Shown here piece by piece: positions 40,459 through 51,736 of a DNA stretch of 64,000 nt (position 1 is the first letter of the stretch; each line of letters begins with the position of its first letter). The notes beneath the pieces were generated by a model. It saw only the letters and a list, made by a program, of their open reading frames with translations, had not been told where the DNA came from and ran no database searches. Position numbers and translations under genes: made by a program. The stretch lies in NCBI GenBank assembly GCA_024347235.1, contig AP025283.1, forward strand, positions 62,001 to 126,000. The letters are read 5' to 3'. This DNA comes from Aliamphritea spongicola. GTDB lineage: Bacteria; Pseudomonadota; Gammaproteobacteria; Pseudomonadales; Balneatricaceae.

Positions 40459-41212
40459 TTAATTCCCAGATGTTTGTTTAACCGGCCGGCGTAAGGGGCG
40501 GAACACTTCAGGTTCCCACGGGCGCATTGCCACAATCAGGCTGGTACCATGACGTTCAGACTGCATGGCGGACTGATCTGTTTGGCTGAGGTCCGCAAAT
40601 TTATGGTTCAGTTGCCGGATGTGGTTCAGCAGCTCAGTGTGCGAGCCGCGGGTCAGTAATCCGGACAAGAATAGCCTGATCTCATCTTCGCCACTGAACG
40701 AAGATTTCAGAAAGTCAGTCTGGATATGTTGTTCATAAAAACGGGCAATCGGTCCGTTAGGAATCCATTCAAACTGGCGGTCAATACGCAGCTTTACCCG
40801 GTTGTTGGGTAATAACTCAATGACTTTCAATTTATCCAGTTTAGCCAGTAAGCGGATGCCTTCATGCTCTTCAATGGCGTATTGGCCGATAATTTCAGAA
40901 AAGCTAAGACCGTTAATCAGAAAGTGGGCCAGCAATAACAGTTTACGGTCCGCCGCCAGCTCCTGCTCCTGTTGCAGGGTGAGGCGGAGGTCCGGCGCTG
41001 GCTGCGCGCCATCAGTGTGACTAGGTCGGCATACTCAAGATCCAGCCAGTCGCATAACAGATCCAACCGTTCCAGGCTGAGATTGTGTTCGGCAAACAGC
41101 CGCTTAACACTGGCTTCAGATAAATTCAGTATCTGTGCGACATCTTTGTAGGTTTTTCCCTGTTGTTTCAGTTCCTTTTCAGGGCGTCGATCAGTGCCGT
41201 CCGCTGAGCCAT
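40459..41212 (-). CDS. XRE-type helix-turn-helix regulator, two frameshifts
   Basis: About 251 residues. The N-terminal HTH reads MAQRTALIDALKKELKQQGK then TYKDVAQILNLSEASVKRLF, an XRE/Cro-like domain. The C-terminal 160 residues (AHFLINGLSFSEIIGQY...) form an uncharacterised helical domain common to such marine gammaproteobacterial regulators. Breaks lie at 41176-41179 (TTTT for five) and about 40998 (one C missing). The corrected start is at 41212, divergent from the CREST-like gene. Confidence 0.75.
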
Positions 41213-41328
41213 AGTATTACCCGTCGCAACTTTGAGTTGAATTATATAATACAGGAACAGAACAAATTGCCTTACCGGTTTGGCTTGCCCAATGTTGCGC
41301 TAAACAGCACCGGGGAGGAACCAATACT

Positions 41329-42086
41329 ATGTTTACTGATAAGCCATCAACTCAACATCTGAATAAATCAGTTGGCAGGCTGAAAATCCTGCTGGGGCTG
41401 GTGCTGTTCGTCGGCCTGAGTCTGCTTGTTTCACAGCCCATAGAGCAGCCGCTGGAATATCACAGCTTTGCCGATCAGCGCTCTGCGCTGGGTATCACGA
41501 ATGCCGCTGACGTCCTGTCTAATTTACCGTTTGTGATCGTCGGTTTGTTAGGGCTGATCTGGATGCGGCTGAAACCTGAGCTGGCATCCAGTGTCAGGGC
41601 CGGTTATGTCACCTTTTTGCCGGCCTGATTCTCACCGGCATCGGATCCGGTTATTACCATCTGGCGCCGGATAATCAGACGCTGATCTGGGATCGGCTGG
41701 CAATGACGGTCTGTTTTGCCGGGCTGGTCGCTCTGGTGATTGCCGAACGAATTGACCGGAAGATGGGCGCTGTTGCGTTGCCGTTATTACTGATAACGGG
41801 CGTGGCTACCGTTGTTTACTGGGGCTGGGTGGATGATCTGCGCCCTTACCTGTTATTACAGTACGGTGCGATGCTGCTATTACCGGTCATTATTCTGCGA
41901 ACCCGGGGAACAGGTACCCGGTGGCTGTGGCTAGCCTTGCTGTGTTATCTGGTTGCCAAGGCGACTGAGGTGACCGATGAGCATCTGTATCACCTGACAG
42001 AACAGCTGATCAGCGGCCATTCACTGAAACACCTTGCGGCCGGTATGAGCGGCCTGATGATCGCGCTCAAGCTTAGATATAGCTGA
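41329..42086 (+). CDS. CREST/ceramidase-like integral membrane protein, one frameshift
   Basis: About 252 residues with roughly seven TM helices. The motifs SGYYHLAPDNQTLIWDRLAMT and SGHSLKHLAAG give the Ser, Asp and three His residues characteristic of the CREST hydrolase superfamily (alkaline ceramidases, PAQR). The frame breaks at 41614-41618 (TTTTT for six; TFFAGLILTGIG). It is probably a zinc-dependent membrane amidase, but the bacterial substrates are unknown. It is divergent from the XRE regulator. Confidence 0.75.
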
Positions 42087-42123
42087 GAAGTAGCTGAGCA
42101 GAAGTTAGGTCATATAAACAAAA

Positions 42124-42146
42124 AAGCCCTGCAGAAGCAGGGCTGA
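42124..42146. terminator. Terminator between CREST-like gene and GST gene
   Basis: Stem AGCCCTGC / GCAGGGCT with a short AGAA-type loop, preceded by an A run that becomes a T run for the minus-strand GST gene. It lies between convergent genes. Confidence 0.75.
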
Positions 42147-42166
42147 GTACGTCAGGAGATGATATG

Positions 42167-42879
42167 TCAGGTTCTGGTCGGTATATTCCAGCCTTTCTGT
42201 ACCGCCGGGCGTTCACTGAAACGTTCCACGTAGGCGACAACATTCTTAAAGTTGCGGAACTCTGTTACTTCACCGGCTTTGTAGAAACTTTCGATGGTTT
42301 GCAGCCAGGGGCGATGGCGATATCGGCGATGGAGAAATCACCGGCAATCCACTCCTGACCTTCCAGTTGCTGGTTAATCACATTGAGTAAGCGTTTGGCT
42401 TCGTTAATGTAACGCTCCCGGGGCGGGGATCTTCAATGTCTTTACCGGCAAATGCGAAAAAGAACCCAAGCTGGCCCAGCATCGGGCCGACACCGCCCAT
42501 CTGGAACATCAGCCACTGGGTGATTTTGGCTTTTCCGCCGGTCCGTTACCCAGCAACTTGCCGGTTTTTCCGCCAGATACAGCAAAATTGCACCGCTCTC
42601 GAACAGTGCGATTGGCTGGCCGTCCGGGCCGTCAGGGTCAATGATCGCCGGAATCTTGTTGTTTGGGTTGAGGGACAGAAACTCCGGGCTTTTAACATCA
42701 CTGTCGGCCAGTGTTACCAGGTGTGCTTCATAGTCCAGGTCCATTTCTTCCAGTGCGATAGACACTTTTACGCCGTTCGGGGTGGGGTAAGAATACAGCT
42801 GCAGGATCTCCGGATTGCTGGCAGGCCAGCGTTGGCTGATCGGAAAATCTTCGATGCGTGTCAGGGTTGTTTCTGTCAT
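42167..42879 (-). CDS. Glutathione S-transferase (YfcG/YghU, Nu-like), four frameshifts
   Basis: About 238 residues. The thioredoxin-fold domain has LQLYSYPTPNGVKVSIALEEMDLDYEAHLV (TPNGxKV active region of Nu/YfcG types), NNKIPAIIDP (cis-Pro) and FESGAILLYLAEKTGKLL (Glu-Ser glutathione contact). The C-terminal helical domain (TQWLMFQMGGVGPMLGQLGFF, IADIAIAPWLQTI) is typical. Breaks at 42565-42569, 42531-42534, 42420-42423 and 42308-42311, each one base lost. Nu-class enzymes often act as disulfide-bond reductases. Divergent from a LysR gene that may control it. Confidence 0.87.
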
Positions 42880-42978
42880 CTGTGTATCTCTTTGTGCTGT
42901 GAGCGTTACCCGGGGAAGAGGTTGCTCATTGAGTGAGCTTAGATTATGTTTTGAATTAATCGGAAACAATTAGGTAAT

Positions 42979-43910
42979 TTGAAATTGAATGTTCGTGATT
43001 TAGAGACAATAGGGTTTCGCACCCTGTCGATATTCGTTACCGTCTGCCAGACCCTGAACCTGACACAGAGTGCTGAATTACTGGCGTTGCCAAAGTCCAC
43101 TGTCAGTAAAGAAGTCTCCCGGCTGGAAGAGCATCTGAACAGCCGTTTGCTGGAGCGTTCTACCCGAAAGGTCAGCCTCACCGAGGCTGGTAAGCTGGTC
43201 TATGAACGTGCCTTTCAACTGGTGGAAGAATTCCGTTCCCTGCGTCAGGATGTGCAGTCGCTGGAAACACAGGTGCAGGGGCTTCTGAAACTGACCGCTC
43301 CACCTGTGCTGGGTGAGTATTTGGCGGGGACGCTGCTGGCGGACTTTATGCAGCAGTGGCCGAAAATTACCGTGGCACTGGAATTGTCCTATTCATTTGA
43401 TGACCTGTTTGCACAGGGCATTGATCTGGGATTCCGCATTGGCCAGATTGCCGACGACCGTCTGGTTGCCCGGCAGATCGGTTCGTCATCACGGATTCTG
43501 GTGGCCAGCCCGGAATATCTGGCACAGCACCCTCCGGTTAAAGAGCCGCAGGATCTGGCGGAACATAATTGTCTGCGTTTTCAGTACAACCCCACCGATA
43601 CCGACTGGGTGCTGACCTGCGGTGAGCACACCTGCTCGGTGCCGGTGCGTGGCAACTTTACTGCAGCAATATAGAAGCGCTGAAAAATGCCGCATTACGC
43701 GGGCTGGGCATTACCCAGTTGCCGGTCAGCTCTGCTCGGGAAGAACTGGAAAACGGTTCACTGGTGGCGGTACTGGATGGCCTGTGTGTGCCGCCGATGC
43801 CAATTTACCTGGTGTATCGCAGCGGTGTAAATAAGCCTCGTAAATTGCAGGCCCTGCTGGATTTTATCGACCAGTGGGTCGCAGAAGGGAAATTCAGTTT
43901 TTCACAGTAG
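42979..43910 (+). CDS. LysR-family regulator divergent from GST, one frameshift
   Basis: About 310 residues. The start is probably TTG 42979 (AGGT 5 bp upstream), giving MKLNVRDLETIGFRTLSIFV. The HTH is LTQSAELLALPKSTVSKEVSRLEEHL. The effector domain has the CrgA/AaeR-like VALELSYSFDDLFAQGIDLGFRIG pattern. The frame breaks at 43657-43659 (TTT for TTTT; GNFYCSNIEALKNAALRGLGI). It likely regulates the divergent GST gene. Confidence 0.85.
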
Positions 43911-43980
43911 CGTCGTCCTAACCCTGCCTTAACCGTCTGACTGATTTAATGATGTGTTGGTAAACAAAAGGGTAAAGGAT

Positions 43981-44418
43981 ATGAAAAAATTGTTGGCTGG
44001 TTAGTGGCAGGGTTGATGACCGGTGCCGTACAGGCAGCGGACCTGCGGGTGAATGTTGAGAATCTGCAGTCAGACAAAGGCAAGGTCATTATTAAGCTGG
44101 TGAACCGGCACATGTATGAAGCTGAAGATGATGCTGCGGTGCTGCAGAGCCGGATCATTGCAACCGGGTTCCGGCGGTCAGCTACACCTTCAGAGAGTTA
44201 CCGCCGGGGAATATGCCCTGCAGGTGGTGCATGACCTGAACAGTAATCATGAGTTTGATTACAACGTCTTTACCGGCCCTTCCGAGCCGTTCGGGGTATC
44301 CCGCATTCGCTGGGCGGAGGCAGATAATCTGCCGGACTGGCAGCAGGTGAAATTTACCCTGAATGAGCCCGTTTTCACGGCGAAACCTGTGACGATGACG
44401 GTCACGCTGAACGAGTAA
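43981..44418 (+). CDS. DUF2141 secreted protein, three frameshifts
   Basis: About 146 residues with a signal peptide MKKLLAGLVAGLMTGAVQA. The DUF2141 pattern follows: LRVNVENLQSDKGKVIIKLVN, FRELPPGEYALQVVHDLNSNHEFDYN and the GPSEPFGVSR loop. Breaks at 43999-44000 (GG for GGG), 44166-44168 (GGG for GGGG) and 44206-44209 (GGGG for five). The fold is a beta sandwich of unknown role, exported to the periplasm or beyond. Ribosome site AAAGGA upstream. Confidence 0.82.
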
Positions 44419-44583
44419 ACTCTGGCGGGCAGAACCGCACGCCGCTGATATCTTGCCCCGTGCTGTGAATAACCGGCCGACATGAGGATGGTGCTGGTTA
44501 CCGGCTGTTTTAGGTGTGTTCAGGCGGATCTGTTAAACTGCCGCCAATCGTCTGAACAGTGGGCCGGTAAGTTGAGAACAAGC

Positions 44584-45543
44584 ATGAAGTATTGGTGGCA
44601 GTCCTGTCTGTTGCTTCTCTGTGGAGCAATGTTTTCCCTGCCGGGAGCAGCGCAGAGCAATATTGTCTCTCTGGGGACTGGCGGCGTAACCGGTTTGTAT
44701 TATCCAGCCGGCGGTGCTTTGTGCCGGCTGGTAAACCGGACCCGCAGCGAGCACGGTTTACACTGTGTGGTGCTGAGCACCCCCGGTTCAGTGAACAACC
44801 TGCAAAAAGTCAGCAATGGCGAGCTGGATCTGGGCATTGCCGAGGCAGGGCAGCTTTATGATGCGCTCCATGGCCGGGGCAAATTTCAGGAAGCAGATAC
44901 CGAATTGCGGGCATTGTTCAGCCTGTATCCTGAATATATTTCGGTGCTGGTGCGCAGTGACAGCGGCATAGAGCAGTTTGCTGATTTACTGGGGAAACGG
45001 ATTAACATCGGCCAGGAAACCAGTAGCCAGCAGATTACTTTCGGTGCGCTGATTAAAGCCCGCGGCTGGCAGCTTGAAGATTTTGCTGAAGTACATCGGT
45101 TGGCCCCGGCAGAGCAGGCCCGGGCGCTGTGTGAAAACCGTATTGATGCCACCTTGTATGTGGTGGGGCATCCCAGTGGCGCGATTAAAGAAGCGGTGCG
45201 GGACTGCGACAGTAAGCTGATCAGCCTCAGCCCGGCAGATATAAAAGCACTCACGGCCAATAATCCGCATTATTATCCGCAGATGCTGAATACCGAGTTA
45301 TACGGCCTGACAGAGGGGTGCAGACCGCCGGTGTCAACGCCACCATGTTTACCCGGGCGGACGCTTCTGAAGAGGCGGTGTATGCGGTGGTCAAAGCGCT
45401 GTTCAGTCAGTTTGAACGCTTTCAGCGGATGCACCCGGCGTTCACCGGGCTGGATATCAAACAGATGGTTACCGCGCCGCTGGCAGCCCCATGCATCCGG
45501 GGCGGTACGCTACTTCCGCGAAGCGGGTTACTCTGATCAGTGA
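44584..45543 (+). CDS. TAXI-family TRAP substrate-binding protein 1, three frameshifts
   Basis: About 320 residues with signal peptide (MKYWWQSCLLLLCGAMFSLPGAAQ). TAXI motifs: IVSLGTGGVTGLYYPAGGALCRLVN, STPGSVNNLQKVSNGELDLGIAE and VGHPSGAIKEA. Breaks at 45315-45318 (GGGG for five), 45487-45490 and 45499-45502. It is a close relative of the second TAXI protein at 47384 but is not next to the permease. Its 3' end overlaps the convergent sensor kinase gene by a few bases. It may feed the same transporter or act as ligand-binding partner of the kinase. Confidence 0.87.
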   Translation: MKYWWQSCLLLLCGAMFSLPGAAQSNIVSLGTGGVTGLYYPAGGALCRLVNRTRSEHGLHCVVLSTPGSVNNLQKVSNGELDLGIAEAGQLYDALHGRGKFQEADTELRALFSLYPEYISVLVRSDSGIEQFADLLGKRINIGQETSSQQITFGALIKARGWQLEDFAEVHRLAPAEQARALCENRIDATLYVVGHPSGAIKEAVRDCDSKLISLSPADIKALTANNPHYYPQMLNTELYGLTEGCRPPVSTPPCLPGRTLLKRRCMRWSKRCSVSLNAFSGCTRRSPGWISNRWLPRRWQPHASGAVRYFREAGYSDQ

Positions 45544-47114
45544 GCGTTCTGATAACCGATTTCCACCGGCAGATCAAGGCGGAAATGCGCGCCCTTTCCG
45601 CCGGCAGTGAATCAATATGGCCCTTGAGTAACTGACTCACGATATTAAAGGCGATATGCATGCCTAAACCGCTGCAGCCCTGATTCCGCTTGGTAGTCAT
45701 GAAGGGTTCAAAGAGTTTCTGGTGCCAGCCGTCCGGCACGCCTGTACCGTCATCCCGATAGTCAATGATCACCCTGTGCTGTTCCTGCCGGATGGTAATG
45801 CTGATATTGCCGCCGGGCTGGTTTTCAAAGCCGTGCAGCAAGGAATTCAGAATCAGGTTGGTGAAGATCTGGTAATAACTGCCCGGATAACTGTCCAGCA
45901 GTAACTGATCCGGCCCACTGATGCTGATGTGTGGATGGCAGCGTTTCAGGCGGGGTTTCAGTGACAGCAGAATTTCATCCATATACTGCATCAGGTCGAA
46001 GGGCCGGCGCTGTTCGCTGGACTGGTCTACCGATACCTGTTTGAAGGCCCGGACCAGCTGTGCCGCCCGTTCCAGATTCTGGCAGATCAGATGGCTGCTT
46101 TCGGCAGCTGTGGCGGCCAGCTCATCGTTCGGTGCCGCTGCAGGTGTTCTTTGCCTGATCCGACAGGAATGAGGCGGCGGTAAAGCCAATGCCAATCGGG
46201 GTGTTGATTTCATGCGCCACACCGGCAACCAGCCCGCCCAGTGCGGCCAGCTTCTTCGACTCAACCAGCTGACGCTGGGTAGCCCGCAGGGTTTCCAGGG
46301 TATCGTGCAGTTCCCGGTTACGTTCTTCCAGCTCTCGGGTGCGGTCGGTTACCCGCTGCTCCAGTTCGGCGTTTAGCTTAGCCAGTGAGCGCTCGGCATC
46401 TTCCCGTTTACTCATATCGTGCAGCATGGATTCCCGCATGCTGTTCATGGCGTCCACCACCTGACTGATTTCATCATCCTTATGTTTTTTATTGCGTTTC
46501 AGGACCAGAGGAAGGTCCAGCTGATCGAGTTTCAGACGGCGGGCGTAGCTGGCCATGGTGCCCAGGTGCTGGGTAATCAGCCGGTGGAAGATGGTCAGAA
46601 TGAAGATCGATACCAGAAATGTCTTGATGCCCTGAGACGCCAGAATCACCAGCACTTTGTCGGTTAAGCGGCGGTAGACCTCATCCAGACTGATCACCAG
46701 TGTCAGATCGCCCACCGGGAAAATGGTGCCGTCGGCGCCCTGATGGGTCAGGTGATAGTTACGTTCAACGATGGGACCTTCTTCAGGACGGCTGCCGGCG
46801 GAGTAGTAATCACCGTACTGGGAGCTTATTTCCAGATAACGGATATCTGGCAGTTGGTGTAAACCGTCCAGCTGAACCTGAATCTGTGCCGGGCTGATTT
46901 CCCAGAGGCTGTTGGACAGGCTGTTCAGTGAGCTGGTTTCAATCTGTTGCAGGCGCTCGTCGATGGCGGACAGCTCATAGCGATAATCCAGCCACAGCTG
47001 GGTGCCCGTGGCGATCAGGGTGATGGCCGAACTGCACAGCAGAATAGCGGCCAGCAGGCGGATGCCCAGAGGTTTCTGATAACGGAGCTGATTAAGACGC
47101 TGCAATAAGATCAT
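45537..47114 (-). CDS. Membrane sensor histidine kinase in TAXI-TRAP cluster, three frameshifts
   Basis: About 526 residues. N-terminal TM segment (PLGIRLLAAILLCSSAITLI), a periplasmic sensor of about 130 residues, a second TM (GIKTFLVSIFILTIF), a linker/HAMP-like region and coiled coil, then HisKA with H-box VAGVAHEINTPIG. The HATPase has N box TNLILNSLLHGF, G1 DDGTGVP and G2 GLGMHIAF. Breaks at 46150-46152, about 46135 and about 45599. The repaired end VEIGYQNAH stops at 45537. It lacks a receiver and no dedicated regulator is adjacent; the nearest is the receiver protein at 53417. Start MILLQRLNQ at 47114 has only a weak ribosome site. Confidence 0.87.
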
Positions 47115-47345
47115 GTGAACTGAGTGTGCCTGGTAATGACTGTGTGCCCATTGTAATTCTCCTTCTACCTTAAGCAAATCAGCCCCCGCTGCCAGTATTT
47201 TACCGTGATTGGCACGGCAGGAGGTTTTATTGGCATGGCTGGCGGTCATGGCTTCAGGATGTTTCTTTTATGTTGTAGCGGTTTCCTGACAAACCCGGCT
47301 GCGGTGGATAACTCCTCTCATTTACCGCTGCCGGCTCAAACAGAC

Positions 47346-47358
47346 CCCGCCAGGCGGG
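47346..47358 (+). promoter_or_regulatory. GC-rich palindrome upstream of TAXI protein 2
   Basis: CCCGCC-A-GGCGGG, perfect except the central base, 25 bp before the start codon. It is in the leader region and could be an operator or a small mRNA hairpin. Confidence 0.35.
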
Positions 47359-47383
47359 ATAATAACGATAACAAGGTATGACC

Positions 47384-48376
47384 ATGTCTCTGAAGAACAA
47401 ATTAGCAACGACTCTGCTTTCCTCTGCGGTAGGTTTCGCCGGTATTTTCGGTGCCACTGCAGCTAACAGCTCTGACCAGACCTACGTAACCATTGGTACT
47501 GGTGGCCAGACAGGTGTTTATTACGTGGTAGGCCAGTCTATCTGCCGCCTGGTAAACCGTCAGACAGATGATCACGGTATCAAGTGTACTGCGCCTTCTA
47601 CCGGTGGTTCTGTTGCCAACATCAACGCTGTTCGTCAGGGTCAGCAGGACATGGGCATGGCTCAGTCTGACTGGCAGTTCCACGCACTGAACGGTTCCAA
47701 GCACGACACCTTCAAGGCACAGGGTAAGTTCGAAGATCTGCGCGCACTGTTCGCAGTACACAACGAGCCTTTCACCGTTGTTGCCCGTGCGGATTCCGGC
47801 ATTGAGTCTTTCGATGATCTGCCAGGTAAGCGCGTTAACCTGACTAACCCGGGTTCCGGTACCCGTGGCACCATGGAAGTCATCATGGAAGAGAAGGGCT
47901 GGACTAACGAGACCTTCAAGCTGGCGGCTGAGCTGAAATCTGCAGAACAGGCACAGGCTCTGTGTGACAACAAGATCGACGCAATGATCTACGCAGTTGG
48001 TCACCCGTCCGGTGCGATCAAGGAAGCGACTACTTCCTGTGATGCAAAAGTAATTCCTGTTACCGGTGACGTAATCGATCAGCTGATTGCTGAAAATGAT
48101 TTCTACGCGCCAGCAACTATCCCTGGCGGTATGTACAAAGGTAGCGACAGCGATGTGGCAACCTTCGGTAACGCTGCAACTATGGTGACTTCTGCCAAGG
48201 TTGATGCTGACACTGTTTACCAGGTTGTAAAAGCTGTTTTCGATAACTTCGACCGCTTCAAGCGTCTGCACCCTGCGTTCGCTAACCTGGATCCACAGCA
48301 GATGATCGCTAACGGTCTGTCTGCACCGCTGCACGAAGGTGCTGTTCGTTACTACAAAGAACAGGGCTGGATGTAA
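47384..48376 (+). CDS. TAXI-family TRAP substrate-binding protein 2
   Basis: Intact, about 330 residues. Signal peptide MSLKNKLATTLLSSAVGFAGIFGATAA, then YVTIGTGGQTGVYYVVGQSICRLVN and APSTGGSVANINAVRQGQQDMGMAQSD. Codon use is strongly biased, suggesting high expression. ATG 47384 is preferred over 47378 because AAGG at 47372-47375 is then 8 bp away. A GC-rich 13-bp palindrome (CCCGCC-A-GGCGGG, 47346-47358) sits just upstream. It delivers substrate to the fused permease encoded downstream. Confidence 0.93.
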   Translation: MSLKNKLATTLLSSAVGFAGIFGATAANSSDQTYVTIGTGGQTGVYYVVGQSICRLVNRQTDDHGIKCTAPSTGGSVANINAVRQGQQDMGMAQSDWQFHALNGSKHDTFKAQGKFEDLRALFAVHNEPFTVVARADSGIESFDDLPGKRVNLTNPGSGTRGTMEVIMEEKGWTNETFKLAAELKSAEQAQALCDNKIDAMIYAVGHPSGAIKEATTSCDAKVIPVTGDVIDQLIAENDFYAPATIPGGMYKGSDSDVATFGNAATMVTSAKVDADTVYQVVKAVFDNFDRFKRLHPAFANLDPQQMIANGLSAPLHEGAVRYYKEQGWM

Positions 48377-48404
48377 GCCGAATCCCCTCAAACGGACACG
48401 TTTT

Positions 48405-48600
48405 CAGATGCCTGCAACGCTCACTTGTCGATTATGGCCTGCAGGCATCTTTTACATGAGAAAACGGTCAGACGTTCTCCTGATCGGCTGACTGTTTTCA
48501 TGTCCCTCGCAGAGAGCCTGCTCTCTGCCGAGCCCTCCATCAGCCGGGCACCCACAGACAGTTAGGTCTGAGGGGCTGAATACGGAGGGCTCTTTTTAGC
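48405..48600 (+). terminator. Structured intercistronic region between TAXI protein 2 and TRAP permease
   Basis: Two long-range hairpins: AGATGCCTGCA / TGCAGGCATCT (about 48407-48452) followed by TTT, and AGCCCTCC / GGAGGGCT (about 48532-48595) followed by TTTTT. An inner CAGAC-AGTTAG-GTCTG hairpin lies in the second. They likely act as a partial terminator, lowering permease relative to binding-protein mRNA. Confidence 0.6.
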
Positions 48601-48622
48601 CATGCTGTTTTTGGAGCTGATT

Positions 48623-51239
48623 ATGACAACTACGCAAAACAGACAGGGAGAGGTTGAAGAGCAAGAACTTCAGGACATGGTTGCCGCCAATGATACCGGC
48701 GCCCGTATTCCTGAAGGCTGGCAGGGTAAGGTACTACTCGGTGCTGCACTGTTCTGGTCACTGTTCCAGCTGTGGATCGCCTCGCCACTTCCTTTTATGA
48801 CTGGCCTTTAATCGGCAGTTTCGGCATTTTCAACGACACTGAAATCCGTGCAATTCACTTAGGTTTTGCCACCTTCCTGGCATTCACCGCCTACCCGGCG
48901 CTGACCCGTTCTCCACGTCATCATATTCCTTTGCTGGATATCGGCCTGTGCCTGATCGGCGCATTCAGTGCCTCTTATATTTTCCTGTTCTATGACCAGT
49001 TAGTCAGCCGTCCGGGCCTGCCGAATACGCAGGATCTGGTGGTGTCTGTGATTGGTCTGGTGCTGTTGCTGGAAGCCGCTCGCCGGACACTGGGACCGCC
49101 ACTGATGGTTGTGGCGATTGTGTTCCTGACTTACTCGCTGGCCGGCCCTTATATGCCGGAAATCATTGCGCACAAAGGTGTGTCGCTGGAAGAACTGGTG
49201 AACCACCAGTGGCTGACTACCGAAGGTGTGTTTGGTATTGCACTGGGCGTATCGTCCAGTTTCGTGTTCCTGTTTGTTCTGTTCGGTGCGCTGCTGGATA
49301 AAGCTGGTGCTGGTAACTACTTCATTCAGGTAGCATTTTCTCTGCTGGGCCACATGCGCGGCGGCCCTGCCAAGGCGGCCGTGGTGTCTTCCGGCCTGAC
49401 CGGGCTGATCTCCGGATCATCCATCGCCAACGTCGTGACCACCGGTACCTTTACCATCCCGATGATGAAGCGGGTGGGCTTTACCTCTGAGAAGGCCGGT
49501 GCTGTTGAAGTTGCATCTTCAGTGAATGGTCAGATTATGCCTCCGGTAATGGGGGCTGCGGCTTTCCTGATGGTGGAATATGTCGGTATTTCTTACGTAC
49601 AGGTCATTACCCATGCCTTCCTGCCGGCGCTGATTTCCTACCTGGCACTGATTTATATCGTGCATCTTGAAGCGCTGAAACTGGATATGCAGGGCCTGCC
49701 ACGCCGCGGTGCGGTGAAACCATGGCAGCTGCGTATTTTCGGTATGCTGACTGGCTTCCTGCTGACGGCTGGTCTGGCAGCGGCGGTGTACTTCGGCATT
49801 GGCTGGATTAAGCCGATGTTTGGCGATTATGCAGGCATTGTGATTGCGCTGTTACTGGGTGGAGCCTATCTGTTCCTGCTCAGCTATGCGGCGAAAGTGC
49901 CTGATCTGCAGCTGGATGATCCGAACTCACCGATGGTGCAGCTACCGGAAGTGGCCCCGACAGTTAAGTCTGGTCTGCATTTCTTATTGCCGGTTGTGGT
50001 GCTGGTCTGGTGTCTGATGGTTGAGCGCTTGTCGCCGGGTCTGTCCGCATTCTGGGCGACCGTACTGATGATCTTCATTTTGGTCACCCAGCGTCCACTG
50101 ATTGCCTGGTTCCGTAATGAACAGGGTATCGCACATCGCCTGCGTCAGGGTGCGAACGAGCTGGTAGATGGCCTGATTGTTGGTGCCCGGAACATGATCG
50201 GTATCGGTATTGCGACTGCCACGGCGGGTATCATCGTGGGTGCGGTTTCCCAGACCGGCGTTGGCTCCGTGCTGGCGGATCTGGTGGAAGTGTTGTCCAT
50301 GGGCAACTTGCTGCTGATGCTGATCCTGACGGCCGTTCTCAGTCTGATTCTGGGTATGGGCCTGCCGACCACGGCAAACTACATTGTTGTTTCTTCTCTG
50401 TTGGCACCGGTGGTTATCTCACTGGGCCAGGAATCCGGACTGATCGTCCCGCTGATTGCGGTGCATCTGTTCGTATTCTACTTCGGCATTATGGCAGACG
50501 TGACCCCACCGGTCGGTCTGGCCTCTTTGCCGCGGCGGCAGTGTCCGGTGGTGATCCCATCCGGACCGGTTTTGTCGCCTTCAGCTACAGCCTGCGTACG
50601 GCGGCGCTGCCGTTCCTGTTTATCTTCAACACCGATCTGTTGCTGATAGACGTGACCTGGCTTGAAGGAATCCAGATCTTCATCGTGGCAACCATTGCGA
50701 TGTTGATCTTTACCGCTGCGACCCAGGGGTATTTCTTCGCCCGTAACCGTTGGTACGAAACTGTCTTATTGTTGCTGATTGCCTTTTCATTGTTCCGTCC
50801 GGGGTTCTGGATGGATCGGATCGTTGAGCCTTACCAGCAGATTGCGCCTCAGGCACTGGTTCAGGCGGCGGATGATATCGCCCCGGGAACCGAACTGCGC
50901 TTCTGGATTGACGGCGAGGATGCTGTCGGTAACCAGCGTTCATTCCTGGCCAATCTGGTGCTGGGTGAAGGTGCCGATGGCGCCGAGCGCCTGGCCAACA
51001 CCGGTGTGGAATTGCTGGAAAATAACGGTAAGACCGTCGTGGACTTTGTTGCCTTCGACAGCGCTGCAGAGCGTGCCGGACTCGCCTTTGATCAGGTGAT
51101 TACCGGTGTCGAGGCACCGCAGGCGCAACCTGCCAAGCAGCTGATGTACATCCCTGCCGGGATACTGCTGCTGGGGCTGATTGCTCTGCAACGGCGACGT
51201 CGCAATGCACTGGCTAAGCTGACTCCCGCCGAAGCGTAA
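48623..51239 (+). CDS. Fused TRAP transporter permease (4TM-12TM, TAXI type), two frameshifts
   Basis: About 872 residues with the small and large TRAP membrane subunits fused. The start MTTTQNRQGEVEEQE has GGAG 6 bp upstream. The DctM-type domain includes GSSIANVVTTGTFTIPMMKRVGF and MGLPTTANYIVVSS. Breaks at 48807-48809 (TTT for TTTT) and 50526-50528 (TTT for TTTT; LASFAAAAVSGGDPIRTG). The C-terminal about 150 residues carry a soluble extension with a PDZ-like segment (VVDFVAFDSAAERAGLAFDQVITG) and a last TM helix. Imports an unknown organic anion using an ion gradient. Confidence 0.93.
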
Positions 51240-51305
51240 CCCGCAACGGCAATTATTATCCGGCAGCCCACAGGATGGGGTGCCGGCACATTCGAGGATT
51301 GAGTG

Positions 51306-51736
51306 ATGTTTAAGAAAGTACTGGTACCGGTTGATGTGTCTGAACCTGAGTTTATTCAGGATGCACTGAAGCTGGCGCTGCGGGAAGTACAGGATAATCA
51401 GGCTGAGTTGCATCTGGTCACAGTGGTGTCCGGATTCAGTAACTCGCTGGTGGCCTCGTTTTTCAGTGAAAGCGATCATCAGCAGGCTATGACGGAAGTC
51501 GCCCGCAAGTTCAAAAATATGCGGATTCAGTATTGCCGGAAGGTGTTCATCCGGTACTGAAAGTGTACGAAGGATCGCCTGCGGAAATGATTATCCGCTA
51601 CATCCGCAAAAAGGAAATTGATCTGGTGGTTATGTCCGCCCATCACCGTTCCCGAATGAATGAATTCCTGCTGGGCTCTGTCTCAGCACGGGTAGCAGAA
51701 CGGGCCGGATGCTCGGTGATGCTGCTGAAAAACTGA
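51306..51736 (+). CDS. Universal stress protein UspA family, one frameshift
   Basis: About 143 residues. The N-terminus MFKKVLVPVDVSEPEF and the C-terminal VVMSAHHRSRMNEFLLGSVSARVAERAGCSVMLLK are family-typical, but the G-2x-G part of the ATP motif is altered (HHRSR). The frame breaks at about 51521 (one G missing; NMADSVLPEGVHPVLKV). It follows the TRAP permease by 66 bp. In Halomonas a UspA protein (TeaD) encoded next to a TRAP transporter dampens transport, so a similar regulatory role is plausible. Confidence 0.87.

Noticed and set aside
47402-48391. 329-residue minus-strand open frame
   Set aside because: It is the antisense of the intact TAXI protein 2, whose signal peptide, motifs and codon bias are convincing. 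Long antisense frames are common with this codon usage.
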